A DNA stretch of 64,000 nucleotides from UBA10649 sp963793105 (GTDB taxonomy: Bacteria > Actinomycetota > Actinomycetes > S36-B12): positions 488,213 through 552,212 of the forward strand of contig CAWBZB010000003.1 of the NCBI GenBank assembly GCA_963793105.1, read 5' to 3'. Below are positions 46,301 to 54,841 of the stretch, piece by piece. The position numbers were made by a program, and so were the translations under genes. The number at the start of each line of letters is the position of its first letter. The first letter of the stretch is position 1. The notes below the pieces were generated by a model. The model was not told the origin of the DNA and did no database searches. It saw only the letters and a program-made list of their open reading frames with translations.

Positions 46301-46427
46301 CGGCGAGGGAGGGAGCCGTCGCCTTCGGCTCCTCCCAAATCCGGAAGCGCCGCTTCGCGGCGAGGGAGGGAGCCGTCGCCTTCGGCTCCTCCCAAATCCG
46401 GAAGCGCCGCTTCGCGGCGAGGGAGGG
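46301..46427. repeat. 57-bp tandem repeats ending in the tRNA-Ser 3' end
   Basis: Two full identical 57-bp units (46301-46357, 46358-46414) and the first 13 bp of a third (46415-46427), which is the 3' end of tRNA-Ser(TGA). Each unit contains two hairpins when transcribed from the tRNA side (CGCCGC-GAA-GCGGCG and GGAGCC...GGCTCC). They could serve as tandem tRNA terminators. Confidence 0.9.
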
Positions 46428-46499
46428 ATTTGAACCCCCGGAGGGTTTCCCCTCGGGCGCTTTCAAGGCGCCTGCAATCGGCCGCTCTGCCACCTCGCC
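46415..46499 (-). tRNA. tRNA-Ser(TGA)
   Basis: Type II tRNA of 85 nt: acceptor GGCGAGG with CCTCGCC, anticodon loop CTTGAAA (anticodon TGA), long variable arm, T-loop TTCAAAT, no encoded CCA, unlike the other three tRNA-Ser genes here. Reads UCA. It begins 20 bp after the stop of the upstream membrane-protein gene. Confidence 0.95.
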
Positions 46500-46519
46500 T
46501 GAGCAGGTCAACCGTAGTG

Positions 46520-47834
46520 TCAACGGATCGCCGATCCCGCCGTCGGGTACGCCTGGCTCACGAAGGACACGTAGGTGTCGGCCACGGCCAGCAGCGACCA
46601 GCTGCTGCCATCGGCGCCCGCGAGCCGGTACGCCGGCAGGATGAGCAGACCGCCGTCCGGCTGCCAGTACTGCGCCAGGCCCAGCTCAGCGCCCGCGACG
46701 GTCACGTCGAGCACCGGCACGGTCAGCCCGGGCTGGTCAGGACTGGTCGACGCCGACGGAGTGGCAGACGCGGTGGGGACGATCTCGTCGCCGGGTCCGG
46801 AGATCAGGCGCGGGGGGATCGCCGTCCACGCGGGCTGCCCGGACCGCTCCACCGCCGTTGCGGCTCCCACGACCGAGTACTCCGGGATCTCCTCGAACCC
46901 GGCCGAGAACCCGGACGCCGCGACCACGGCGCCGGAGGGGTCGAAGCCAACCCGCCAGGCGAGCTGGGTCCGGGCGCCCGCCACCAACTGCCATGCAGTC
47001 GCGATCGTGCTGGCCGAGAAGCGATCGACCTGCCAATCCACCGAGGACGTGTCGACCCCGATGCTGCCCAGCAGGAGAGTGGCGAGCTCGAGCGCACGCT
47101 CAGAGGTCATCGGTGGGGCAGTGGCGGTGACGGAGCCAGCAGACGGGTCCTCGAACCTCCACGACATCAGGGGATCGTCGTCAACGGTCACCGTGGGCCC
47201 TCCCGGAGTGCCGACCACCCAGGAGTCGCCCTCCGCCACCGGTGATCCGGTGGCACCGAAGACGGATCCCAGGACGCCGGCCACCTGCGCCCCACTGATG
47301 CCGCCATTGACAAGGCGATAGCCACTTGCCGAAGTCGGGGAGTCCTCCAGGCCCGGAGCTGCCGACAGGATGGCCGGCCAGTCGGTGGGCTGCACGGGCG
47401 TGACGATCACCTGCTGAGGCGCTTGGTTCGCGGGCGGAGTCACGGACGTCGAACCGGGGCTCGAGGCGATGCCGACCGGCATCCGCTCGGCCTCGGGCGA
47501 CTCCTCGGTGACCGGGCCCGGGGCGACGACGATGTCGGGCCCCGGGGCCGTGGAACGACCGACGACGACCCCCGCCCCCGCGGCTCCCAGGACCAGCACG
47601 ACGACCCCCACCACCAGCAGGGCGGTCCGGCCACGACGGCGCGGCGCCGCGTGGCTCGCGATTGGGGAGGCGTCAGCCTGGCTCGAATCGTCGGCGGGCT
47701 GCGCAGGGCTCGGGGCGGTCGGCGTCGCCCGCGGGGCTCGGGACCTCAGGGTCGCCCACGGGGCTCGGGACCTCAGGGTCGCCCACGGGGCTCGGGGCCT
47801 CAGGGTCGGCGTCGGCGGGCTCAGAGTCCGTCAC
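46520..47834 (-). CDS. Membrane-anchored protein of unknown function with Pro-rich N-terminus (apparent frameshift)
   Basis: The best start is GTG at 47834, with GGGAGG 5 nt upstream. It reads VTDSEPADADPEAPSPVG with a 9-residue repeat (DPEVPSPVG), then shifts frame near 47700-47716. The rest continues as PADDSSQADASPIASHAAPRRRGRT, one transmembrane helix (LLVVGVVVLVLGAAGAGVVVG) and a 330-residue exported part. Length is 1315 nt, one base over. Removing one C from a C4 run restores a single frame. No family is recognised for the exported part. Confidence 0.6.
47734..47808. repeat. 27-bp tandem repeat coding DPEVPSPVG
   Basis: Two identical 27-bp units (47734-47760, 47761-47787) and a partial, slightly diverged third. 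Each codes nine residues of the acidic Pro-rich N-terminus of the membrane protein on the minus strand. Confidence 0.85.
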
Positions 47835-47868
47835 TCACGCCTCCCCATCGATCAGTACCGTTCCTGTC

Positions 47869-48441
47869 ATGCGGCTCCATCGAACCATCTCAGCCGAACT
47901 CCCGCTCCTCGTCGTCGCTCTCGAGGAGGAAGCCGCCCACCTCCACGTCAGCGAACTGCCTGTTCTCGTGACCGGAGCCGGCAAAGTGAATGCTGCCATC
48001 GCCGTGTCCATGATCCTCGCTGAACACTCGCCGAGCAGCGTGGTCAATCTTGGGACGGCAGGCTCACTCCGCGACGAGATCACGGGCACCCACGTGATCT
48101 CGTCCGTCGTGCAGCACGATCTGGACGACGCGGCACTCTTCGCCCTGTCCGGCCTGCACTTCGGGCAGGTGATCCATTTGGCGGAGGCCGGCGCGCGGCT
48201 GGTGACCGGGGATGCGTTCGTCGCCGACGAGACGACGCGCGCCCGACTCGCCGAGCGAGCAGACCTGGTCGACATGGAGGGGTATGCGGTAGCCCGGGCA
48301 TCGCTGGCGGCGGACGTCCCGGTCACCCTCGTCAAGCAGGTCAGTGACTCCGCGAACGAGCAGGCGGGACGCTCGTGGCGGCAGACCATCGATGCCTGCG
48401 CCGAGGAGCTCGGGGCGTGGGCTCGACAGCACCTGCTGTGA
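47869..48441 (+). CDS. Nucleosidase (MTA/SAH nucleosidase-like, phosphorylase superfamily)
   Basis: A 190-residue PNP_UDP_1 protein that probably hydrolyses a purine nucleoside such as 5'-methylthioadenosine or S-adenosylhomocysteine. LLVVALEEEAAHL, VLVTGAGKVNAAIAVSMIL, VVNLGTAGSL and DMEGYAVARA (the substrate-binding Met-Glu pair) are visible. It is shorter than E. coli MTAN (232 residues). No Shine-Dalgarno precedes the ATG and only 34 bp separate it from the divergent gene. Confidence 0.82.
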   Translation: MRLHRTISAELPLLVVALEEEAAHLHVSELPVLVTGAGKVNAAIAVSMILAEHSPSSVVNLGTAGSLRDEITGTHVISSVVQHDLDDAALFALSGLHFGQVIHLAEAGARLVTGDAFVADETTRARLAERADLVDMEGYAVARASLAADVPVTLVKQVSDSANEQAGRSWRQTIDACAEELGAWARQHLL

Positions 48442-48468
48442 TCTCCGGGGCCGTCGAGCGACAGGGCG

Positions 48469-49704
48469 CTACTCCGCCGACTCGACCGGGATGGGAACGT
48501 TCGGCGACTGCCGTCGGTCCATGACCAGCCCGACAACCGTGAGTGCGAGCGACACGCCTACGACCGTCGTGACGATCTCCGCCACCGAGTCGTGACGCCA
48601 TCCCGCAACGATCACGACAAGGACGACGAGCGCCACCCAGACCGCGACCACCGCACTGCGGTCCTGGGTCGCCAGCCGCGCATACAGGAGCACCTGGACA
48701 AGGGCGAAGGCCGATCCCTCCAACGCGAAGAGCCACGCCTCTGAGCCGAGCTCGGCGTACTGGGCGCCGCCGAGGATCCGGATGACGAGATCCCCGAAGA
48801 AGAAGCTGAAACTCGTGATGACGAGACCCACGATGGCCGTGAGTCCCGTCGCGATGTAGACGGTCCGGCTGGAATTCGCGCCGGTCATCTTGGGGAACAG
48901 GACGATGATGATCGCGTTCGGCAGGAAGAACGCGATCTTCGCGAGGAGGACTCCCACGGAGTACTCGCCGGAGAGATCCTCGGTGAGGAAGATCCGGGCG
49001 AGGAGGACGTCAACGTTGGTGAGGGTGAAGAGCACGAAGAGCGCATGGACGACGTGGGCGAAATCGCTGGGCACGCCCGCTGAGATGGCCGGCCCCCATG
49101 CCCGGGGGCAGATGATCCAGTAGGCGGTGACAGCGCCCACGGCGCAGCCGAGCAGGACGCCGATGCCCACGCCCGTGACGCTCTGGAGCACGACGACGCC
49201 GATGACGCCGCCCAGCGCCCGGCCCACGCCGTTCGCGATGAAGGCCCACGACAGGCGTACGTGCTGCTCGCGACCCTGCGCGATGCCCATGGCCGCAGAT
49301 CCGACGACGACGAAGCCGATCGAGCCGATTCCCGTGGCCACGGCGACCAGCGGGATCTGGAAGATCTCGCCCACCGGCCACGCCAGGAGGATGCCGCCGA
49401 GGAGGATGCCGCCACCCACGATGGCGGACAGTCGGATGGCCTCACCCTCGACGGCGGCACGATTCGCCGTCGCCACCGCGACGCGACGGGCGGTGAAGGC
49501 CTGCGTGGCGATGCCGATCGTGCTGATGATGACCAGCAGGCCGAGCAGGGCGCCGAGGGCGCCGAAGTCGGCCGGGCTCAGCAGCCGTGCCGAGACCATG
49601 CTCAGCAGGTAGGCGGCACCGTTGCCGATCATCGTGGCCGCGCCCACGAAGACCAGCCCCTTGGCGAGGGCCGCGCGGGGCGTGGGCGTGCTCACGAGCG
49701 CCAC
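48469..49704 (-). CDS. Polysaccharide-biosynthesis/flippase-like MOP-superfamily membrane protein
   Basis: A 411-residue protein with about 12 transmembrane helices, resembling Wzx-type lipid-linked oligosaccharide flippases (FVGAATMIGNGAAYLLSMVSARLLSPADFGALGALLGLLVIIS). Lipid-linked glycan export is inferred; no glycosyltransferases are adjacent, so the cargo is unknown. Confidence 0.85.
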   Translation of the reverse strand: MALVSTPTPRAALAKGLVFVGAATMIGNGAAYLLSMVSARLLSPADFGALGALLGLLVIISTIGIATQAFTARRVAVATANRAAVEGEAIRLSAIVGGGILLGGILLAWPVGEIFQIPLVAVATGIGSIGFVVVGSAAMGIAQGREQHVRLSWAFIANGVGRALGGVIGVVVLQSVTGVGIGVLLGCAVGAVTAYWIICPRAWGPAISAGVPSDFAHVVHALFVLFTLTNVDVLLARIFLTEDLSGEYSVGVLLAKIAFFLPNAIIIVLFPKMTGANSSRTVYIATGLTAIVGLVITSFSFFFGDLVIRILGGAQYAELGSEAWLFALEGSAFALVQVLLYARLATQDRSAVVAVWVALVVLVVIVAGWRHDSVAEIVTTVVGVSLALTVVGLVMDRRQSPNVPIPVESAE

Positions 49705-49773
49705 CCTACTTACCTGTGGTGCCGCCAGCGCCTCAGGCGAGCGACGGGACCACCACGGCGGATTGGCCGAGAA

Positions 49774-51147
49774 TCAGCCGACCACCTGGGGCAGGGTCGC
49801 CAGCGCCTCGGCGAATCGCTCGTCCGAGACCTCCTCGTCGGACATCGAGCCGTTCAGGTAGGCGTCGTACGCGGCCAGATCGAAGTGACCATGACCGCAC
49901 AGCGCCGTGAGGATCACCGTCTCCTCGCCGGTCTCCTTGGCCTTCAGTGCCTCCCGGACGGCCATCGCCAGTGCGTGCGTCGGCTCGGGTGCCGGCACGA
50001 TGCCCTCGGTCCGCGCGAACTGGACGGCGGCCGAGAAGCACTCCGTCTGCGGGACGGCGATCGCTTCCATCAGCCCGGAATCGTAGATGTGGGAGATGAG
50101 GGGAGCCATCCCGTGGTACCGAAGCCCGCCCGCGTGGATGGGATCCGGGATGAAGTCGTGCCCCAGCGTGTGCATCTTCATGAGCGGAGTCATGCCGGCG
50201 GTGTCGCCGAAGTCGTAGGCGTACACGCCCTTGGTCAGCGACGGGCAGGAGGCAGGCTCCACCGCGAGGATGCGCGGGTCCATGCGCCCAGCCATCTTCT
50301 CGCGCAGGAAGGGGAAGGACAGGCCGGCGAAGTTCGATCCGCCGCCGGTGCAGCCGACGATGAGCGTGGGGGTATCGCCAGCCATCTCCATCTGCAGAAG
50401 CGCCTCCTGGCCGATGATCGTCTGGTGCAGGAGTACGTGGTTCAGCACCGAGCCGAGTGCGTAGCGGGTGTTCGGATCGCTGGCGGCCACCTCGACCGCC
50501 TCGGAGATGGCGATGCCGAGGGAACCGGACCAGTTCTTCGGGTCGGCAGCCAGCGCCCGGCCGATCTCCGTGACGTCGGAGGGTGACCGGTGCACGTTGC
50601 CGCCAAAAGCCTCGATCATCAGTCGGCGATAGGGCTTGGCGTCATACGAGGCGCCGACCTGCCACACCTCGCAGTCGATGTCGTAGAGCGCGCACGCGAA
50701 GGCGAGTGCCGTACCCCACTGACCGGCCCCGGTCTCGGTCGTCAGCTTCGTCGTGCCTTCCTTCTTGTTGTAGTAGGCCTGCGGCACGGAGGTGTTGGTC
50801 TTGTGCGAGCCTGCCGGCGAGACCCCCTCGTACTTGTAGTAGATGCGAGCCGGGGTGCCGAGAGCCTTCTCCAGCCGATGCGCGCGGAAGAGTGGTGAAG
50901 GGCGCCACTGCCGGTAGACGTCGAGGACTCCGCCGGGGATGTCGATGTACCTCTCGGTGGACACCTCTTGCATGATCAGGTCCATCGGGAAGAGCGGCGC
51001 GAGGTCGTCGGGTCCGACCGGGTCCATGCGACCCGGGTGCAGCGGCGGCGGGGGCGGGGTCGGCAGATCGGCCATGATGTTGTACCAGGTGGTCGGCATC
51101 TGATCCTCGGTCAAGACGTACTTGTGCTGCCGAATGCTGTCGTCCAT
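49774..51147 (-). CDS. TrpB-like pyridoxal-phosphate enzyme (TrpB2 type)
   Basis: A 457-residue tryptophan synthase beta-like enzyme of the long TrpB2 class. The PLP lysine is in GSHKTNT, and the cofactor phosphate loop is GCTGGGSNFAG. QWGTALAFACALY and KMHTLGHDFIPDPIHAGGLRYHG are typical of this class. TrpB2 can make tryptophan from indole and serine and is often an orphan not paired with trpA, as here. The ATG at 51147 aligns with the family start (MDDSIRQHKYVLTEDQMPTTWYNI). Confidence 0.92.
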   Translation of the reverse strand: MDDSIRQHKYVLTEDQMPTTWYNIMADLPTPPPPPLHPGRMDPVGPDDLAPLFPMDLIMQEVSTERYIDIPGGVLDVYRQWRPSPLFRAHRLEKALGTPARIYYKYEGVSPAGSHKTNTSVPQAYYNKKEGTTKLTTETGAGQWGTALAFACALYDIDCEVWQVGASYDAKPYRRLMIEAFGGNVHRSPSDVTEIGRALAADPKNWSGSLGIAISEAVEVAASDPNTRYALGSVLNHVLLHQTIIGQEALLQMEMAGDTPTLIVGCTGGGSNFAGLSFPFLREKMAGRMDPRILAVEPASCPSLTKGVYAYDFGDTAGMTPLMKMHTLGHDFIPDPIHAGGLRYHGMAPLISHIYDSGLMEAIAVPQTECFSAAVQFARTEGIVPAPEPTHALAMAVREALKAKETGEETVILTALCGHGHFDLAAYDAYLNGSMSDEEVSDERFAEALATLPQVVG

Positions 51148-51402
51148 GGTCTCGCCCCTCACTGTGGAAGAAGTGCTTCGGACGCTAGCGCCGCGTCTGG
51201 TCAGCCGCAGGCGTATTGCCCAACGTTCCGCCGCGCGGTGGGACGAATGTGACTGAAGTGATGTGTGGGATCAACTGTGATGGTCCCCACAGCTGCCTCA
51301 GTGATTGTCCGTCAATCGGACGTTATCAATCTGTTATCCAATGGCTCGCCTACCGTCATAAGCGCTGCCGGTTCCTCCACGACACCCGTCGTGCGCCGGC
51401 AG

Positions 51403-51571
51403 CCTGCCGAATCCGGAGCCCCGCGCCTGCCGCGGGAGCGCCGGTACCGGGGACCCAACAGGGCGCACGCACAGGTGCGACCACGGGGCGAATCCGACGA
51501 CGTGGCACCAGTGCCGCACGCCGGTAGGGCGGCCTTCACGCCCGAGCCCGTCAGCTGACCTGGGAGGCAGG
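51403..51571 (+). ncRNA. c-di-AMP riboswitch (ydaO/yuaA type)
   Basis: The leader carries the hallmarks of this aptamer in order: CCGAATCC, ACCGGGGACCCAAC, GGGGCGAATCC, and GCCCGAGCCCGTCAGCTGACC. A P1 stem joins CCTGCC (51403-51408) and GGCAGG (51566-51571). The Shine-Dalgarno GAAGGAG begins five bases after P1, so ligand binding would control translation or message fate of the cell-wall hydrolase gene, as in other actinobacteria where this switch precedes Rpf and NlpC/P60 genes. Confidence 0.87.
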
Positions 51572-51589
51572 AATCGAAGGAGTACCTCC

Positions 51590-52237
51590 ATGCGCAGATT
51601 CGTGCGCCTGAAACATCCGTCCCGGTCGACCACGCTGGTCGCCATCCTGGCCACCGCACTGGTGGCCGGACTGGCGACCATCCCGTCCGTAGCCCGCGCG
51701 CAGTCGAGCGTTCCCGCGACTGCCGCGATCGTGAACGCTGCCCCCATCACCGCCGTCGAGAAGTCGGCGATCCTTGCACGGGTCAAGGCCACGACCCGCG
51801 CGCAGGCCCCCTCCATCCGGCAGGCCGAGGTCGCGGCGCGGAAGGCACAGCTCGCGAAGGTCCAGAAGCTTCGCACCCGCATCGTCACCGTCGCCAAGAA
51901 GCAGGTGGGCGACCGCTACTCCGCCGGCGCCTCCGGCCCGTCCGCCTTCGACTGCTCCGGCCTGACCCGCTACGTGTACAAGGTCGCTACCGGCAAGGAG
52001 CTGCCGCACCACTCGCGTGCCCAGTACGCGAAGGTCAAGCGCATCAAGCGCAGCCAGGCCAAGCCCGGCGACCTCGTGTTCTTCTTCCGCGGAGGTGCCC
52101 ATCACGTGGGCGTCTACATCGGCAAGGGCCGCATGGTCGACGCCGCCGGATACGGCAAGGGCGTTCGCGTGAGCCCCATCTCGGGGTCGTGGTGGTCGCG
52201 CACGTACAGCGGCATGGGACGTCTCCTGCCGGCGTAG
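51590..52237 (+). CDS. Secreted NlpC/P60 family peptidoglycan hydrolase
   Basis: A 215-residue exported protein that likely cleaves the peptide stems of peptidoglycan. A signal peptide (to about residue 37, VARAQ) is followed by a basic helical linker (about 50-105) and a C-terminal NlpC/P60 domain. The catalytic Cys122 is in FDCSGLTRYVY and His172 in HHVGVYIGKG. GAAGGAG precedes the ATG. Expression is expected to fall when c-di-AMP is high, through the riboswitch in its leader. Confidence 0.92.
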   Translation: MRRFVRLKHPSRSTTLVAILATALVAGLATIPSVARAQSSVPATAAIVNAAPITAVEKSAILARVKATTRAQAPSIRQAEVAARKAQLAKVQKLRTRIVTVAKKQVGDRYSAGASGPSAFDCSGLTRYVYKVATGKELPHHSRAQYAKVKRIKRSQAKPGDLVFFFRGGAHHVGVYIGKGRMVDAAGYGKGVRVSPISGSWWSRTYSGMGRLLPA

Positions 52238-52249
52238 CTCGTAGCGCCG

Positions 52250-53449
52250 TCAGCGGTCGAGGATCCCGTCGACCACGTACCGGCCCACCGCGAGCGAGCT
52301 GGTCCACGCGGGCGAGACGGCGTTGAGCACATGCGTTGAGCGCTCACCGTCACGGACGACGAAATCCATCTCGAGCCGACCGGTCGGCATGTGCAGCAGC
52401 TGGGCGCGAACCCCGACCCGACCCTTGACGGTGAAGTCGCTCGGGGAGACCGACGGGACGAGCCGAGCGGCCTGCCGCACCAGGTGGGTGCGGGAGTACT
52501 TCGGCAGCTCGGCGCGCAACAGCCCTGGAACATCGTGGTGACGACTGCGCAGGAACGTCGGGTACTCCCGCAGGATTCCGGAGGACTCCCGCCAGGAGAA
52601 GCCGTCCAGCCCTCCGTAGTCCTCGCGCCACAGCGCCGGGATCGCCGTCGGTCCCACCTTGGCGCGCCCGTCGACGGTCACCGTCAGATGCACGCCGAGG
52701 AACGGGTTGCGCGGATCGGGAACCGGGTACACGTGGCGCCGCAGATGTCCTGGCGGCCAGGTCGAATACCAATACAGCCCCTTGAACGGCAGCATCCGGT
52801 AGTCCTCGCCGACCCCGAACCAGTGCGCCACCGTGTCGGCGTACAGGCCGGCGGCATTGATCACATGGCCCGCGTGCACCAGGCCCTCGCTGGACGTCAT
52901 GACCCAGCCCGGCCCGGCGCCGGTCACCGCGGAGGAGACGGCGATCCGACCACCGCGCCGACGTACGCGCTCGGCCAGCGCCTCGACGACCGCGACAGGA
53001 TCGGCGACGGCCGTGGTCGGCGACCACAGGGCCCGGCTCACCGTCCGAGCCAGCGGCTCCAGCTCGGCCAGGCCAGCCTCATCGATCAGCTCGAGCTCCA
53101 CGCCGTTCGCTGCGCCCCGGCTCGCAAGCTCGGCCAGCGCCGGCAGCTCCTCCGGTGACGTGGCAACGACGACCTTGCCCGTTTCCCTGACCGCTACGCC
53201 CTCCTCGTCGCAGAAGGCGCGCAGCATGGCATTGCCATCCCGGGTCAATCGCGCCTTGAGGGAGTCCGGCGCGTAGTAGAAGCCCGCGTGCAGGACGCCG
53301 CTGTTTCGACCTGACGCGTGCCTCGCGAGAGCGTCCTCCTTGTCGTACACGACCAGCCGCGTGTGGGGTTCGCGCGCCAGCCAGGCGTCGGCCAGGGCCA
53401 GGCCGACGATGCCGCCGCCCACCACCACCACGTCCTGCGTCGGGACCAT
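52250..53449 (-). CDS. lhgO: L-2-hydroxyglutarate oxidase
   Basis: A 399-residue FAD enzyme of the DAO superfamily. FAD-binding motif VVVGGGIVGLALADAWLAREP; GRNSGVLHAGFYYAPDSLKARL and LNAVSPAWTSSLAVGRYVVD are strongly conserved in LhgO. It oxidises L-2-hydroxyglutarate to 2-oxoglutarate, a metabolite-repair step feeding electrons to the membrane quinone pool. It lies 9 bp downstream of the histidine kinase gene on the same strand. Confidence 0.92.
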   Translation of the reverse strand: MVPTQDVVVVGGGIVGLALADAWLAREPHTRLVVYDKEDALARHASGRNSGVLHAGFYYAPDSLKARLTRDGNAMLRAFCDEEGVAVRETGKVVVATSPEELPALAELASRGAANGVELELIDEAGLAELEPLARTVSRALWSPTTAVADPVAVVEALAERVRRRGGRIAVSSAVTGAGPGWVMTSSEGLVHAGHVINAAGLYADTVAHWFGVGEDYRMLPFKGLYWYSTWPPGHLRRHVYPVPDPRNPFLGVHLTVTVDGRAKVGPTAIPALWREDYGGLDGFSWRESSGILREYPTFLRSRHHDVPGLLRAELPKYSRTHLVRQAARLVPSVSPSDFTVKGRVGVRAQLLHMPTGRLEMDFVVRDGERSTHVLNAVSPAWTSSLAVGRYVVDGILDR

Positions 53450-53458
53450 GCCTGCAGC

Positions 53459-54841
53459 CTAGGTCGGGCCCGGCGCCTGCACGCTGCTCACCGGCTCGTC
53501 AGCAAGCGGCATGCGCACCAGGACGGACAGTCCGCCTAGGGGCGAGTCCTCGGCCTGCGCGCTACCGCCGAGCCCCACCACGGATTCGCGCACGAGAGCC
53601 AGGCCCAGGCCGCTTCCGCCCAGAATCGACTCCTTTCCGCGCGTGAACCGCTGGAAGACGGCGTCCCGCTCGAGCGGCGGCACCCCGGGTCCGTCATCCG
53701 ACACGGTGAGGGCAGCCGATCGGTCGACGACGTCGAGCTGGACGTGCACCCTCGACCGCGCGTACTGCAGTGCGTTGCCGAGCAACTCGTCCACCACCTG
53801 CGCGACGACTCCCGCGGGCGCCGCGACGTAGACGCCCGCAGTGAGTCTCGATGTCAGCACGACGCCGCGCTCCTCGAACATCGCACCTGCAGCGTCGATC
53901 CGCTCCTGGAGGATGACCGACGCCGGCTGGGACGCGATCGGCATCGCGCCCGCGTCGCTGCGAGCCAAGGCCAGCACCTGCTCCAGTCGACGCGCCAGCC
54001 GATCCACCTCGGCCATCGCGGCGCGTGACTCGCGCTTGACCTGATCCTGATCAGAGATGTCATCGATCGCCTCGAGTCGCAGACGGACCCCGGTCAGAGG
54101 GGTCCGCAGGTGGTGCGACGCATCGGCAGCAACCCGCTGGGTCCGCTGAAGGATCCCGGACAGGCGCTGTGCGGTGGAGTTGAGCGCCTTCGCCACCGAC
54201 CGCACCTCGTGTGGCCCGCGGGTGTCGTCCGCCCGGAGGTCGAGGTCGTCGGGCAATCCCTCTGCTACCGCAGCGACGCTGCGAAGCGGCGAGGCGATGG
54301 ATCGGGCCAGCAGCCAGGCGATCAGCGCGGCCGCGAGCATGACCATCAGCACGAAGACGACGAGCCAGCGCTGGGTCTCCTGGATCTCGCGCGTGACATT
54401 CGACTCCGGCAGTGACAGCCGGACCGCTGCCACCACTCCATAGTTCTGGATGATCGGCGCGGCGACGTACCGGAGGTCCTCGCCGAGGGTCTCGGATGTG
54501 CGCACGTTCGACGTCAGCGACCCCGCCAGCGCGGCATTGACCTCGGGGCGGTCGAAGAGCCGGTCGAGCGAGGTGTTGTCGCTGTCGGCGAGCAGGTTGC
54601 GCTGGGGATCGACCACGACGACGCGAGCCCCCGTGCTCGCCGCGGACCGCTCGGCCGTTCCCTGCCAGTCCACATCCGGCTGGGAGGACATCGTCGCGGC
54701 CGTCGTGAGGGTGGCGACCTCAAGATTCGAGATGAACGCTGCTCGCTGGTCGTTCGCTACGACAACGGCCAACGGAATGGCGAGCGCCACCGCCACCACC
54801 GCGACGAGGACTGCCATCGCGAGGACGAGGCGTCGGGTCAC
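53459..54841 (-). CDS. Two-component sensor histidine kinase
   Basis: A 460-residue membrane kinase: transmembrane helix at about 4-28, an extracytoplasmic sensor region of about 130 residues, a second helix at about 159-180, HAMP, then the HisKA domain with phospho-acceptor His244 (HLRTPLTG). ATPase motifs are N box (ELLGNALQYA), G1 (VSDDGPGVP) and G2 (GGSGLGLALV). The GTG start overlaps the regulator stop as GTGA. It probably signals to the adjacent regulator, which may control the divergent apbE operon. Confidence 0.92.
   Translation of the reverse strand: MTRRLVLAMAVLVAVVAVALAIPLAVVVANDQRAAFISNLEVATLTTAATMSSQPDVDWQGTAERSAASTGARVVVVDPQRNLLADSDNTSLDRLFDRPEVNAALAGSLTSNVRTSETLGEDLRYVAAPIIQNYGVVAAVRLSLPESNVTREIQETQRWLVVFVLMVMLAAALIAWLLARSIASPLRSVAAVAEGLPDDLDLRADDTRGPHEVRSVAKALNSTAQRLSGILQRTQRVAADASHHLRTPLTGVRLRLEAIDDISDQDQVKRESRAAMAEVDRLARRLEQVLALARSDAGAMPIASQPASVILQERIDAAGAMFEERGVVLTSRLTAGVYVAAPAGVVAQVVDELLGNALQYARSRVHVQLDVVDRSAALTVSDDGPGVPPLERDAVFQRFTRGKESILGGSGLGLALVRESVVGLGGSAQAEDSPLGGLSVLVRMPLADEPVSSVQAPGPT

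Noticed and set aside
46301..46427. CRISPR array
   Set aside because: The units are contiguous identical 57-bp repeats with no unique spacers, and no cas genes are present.
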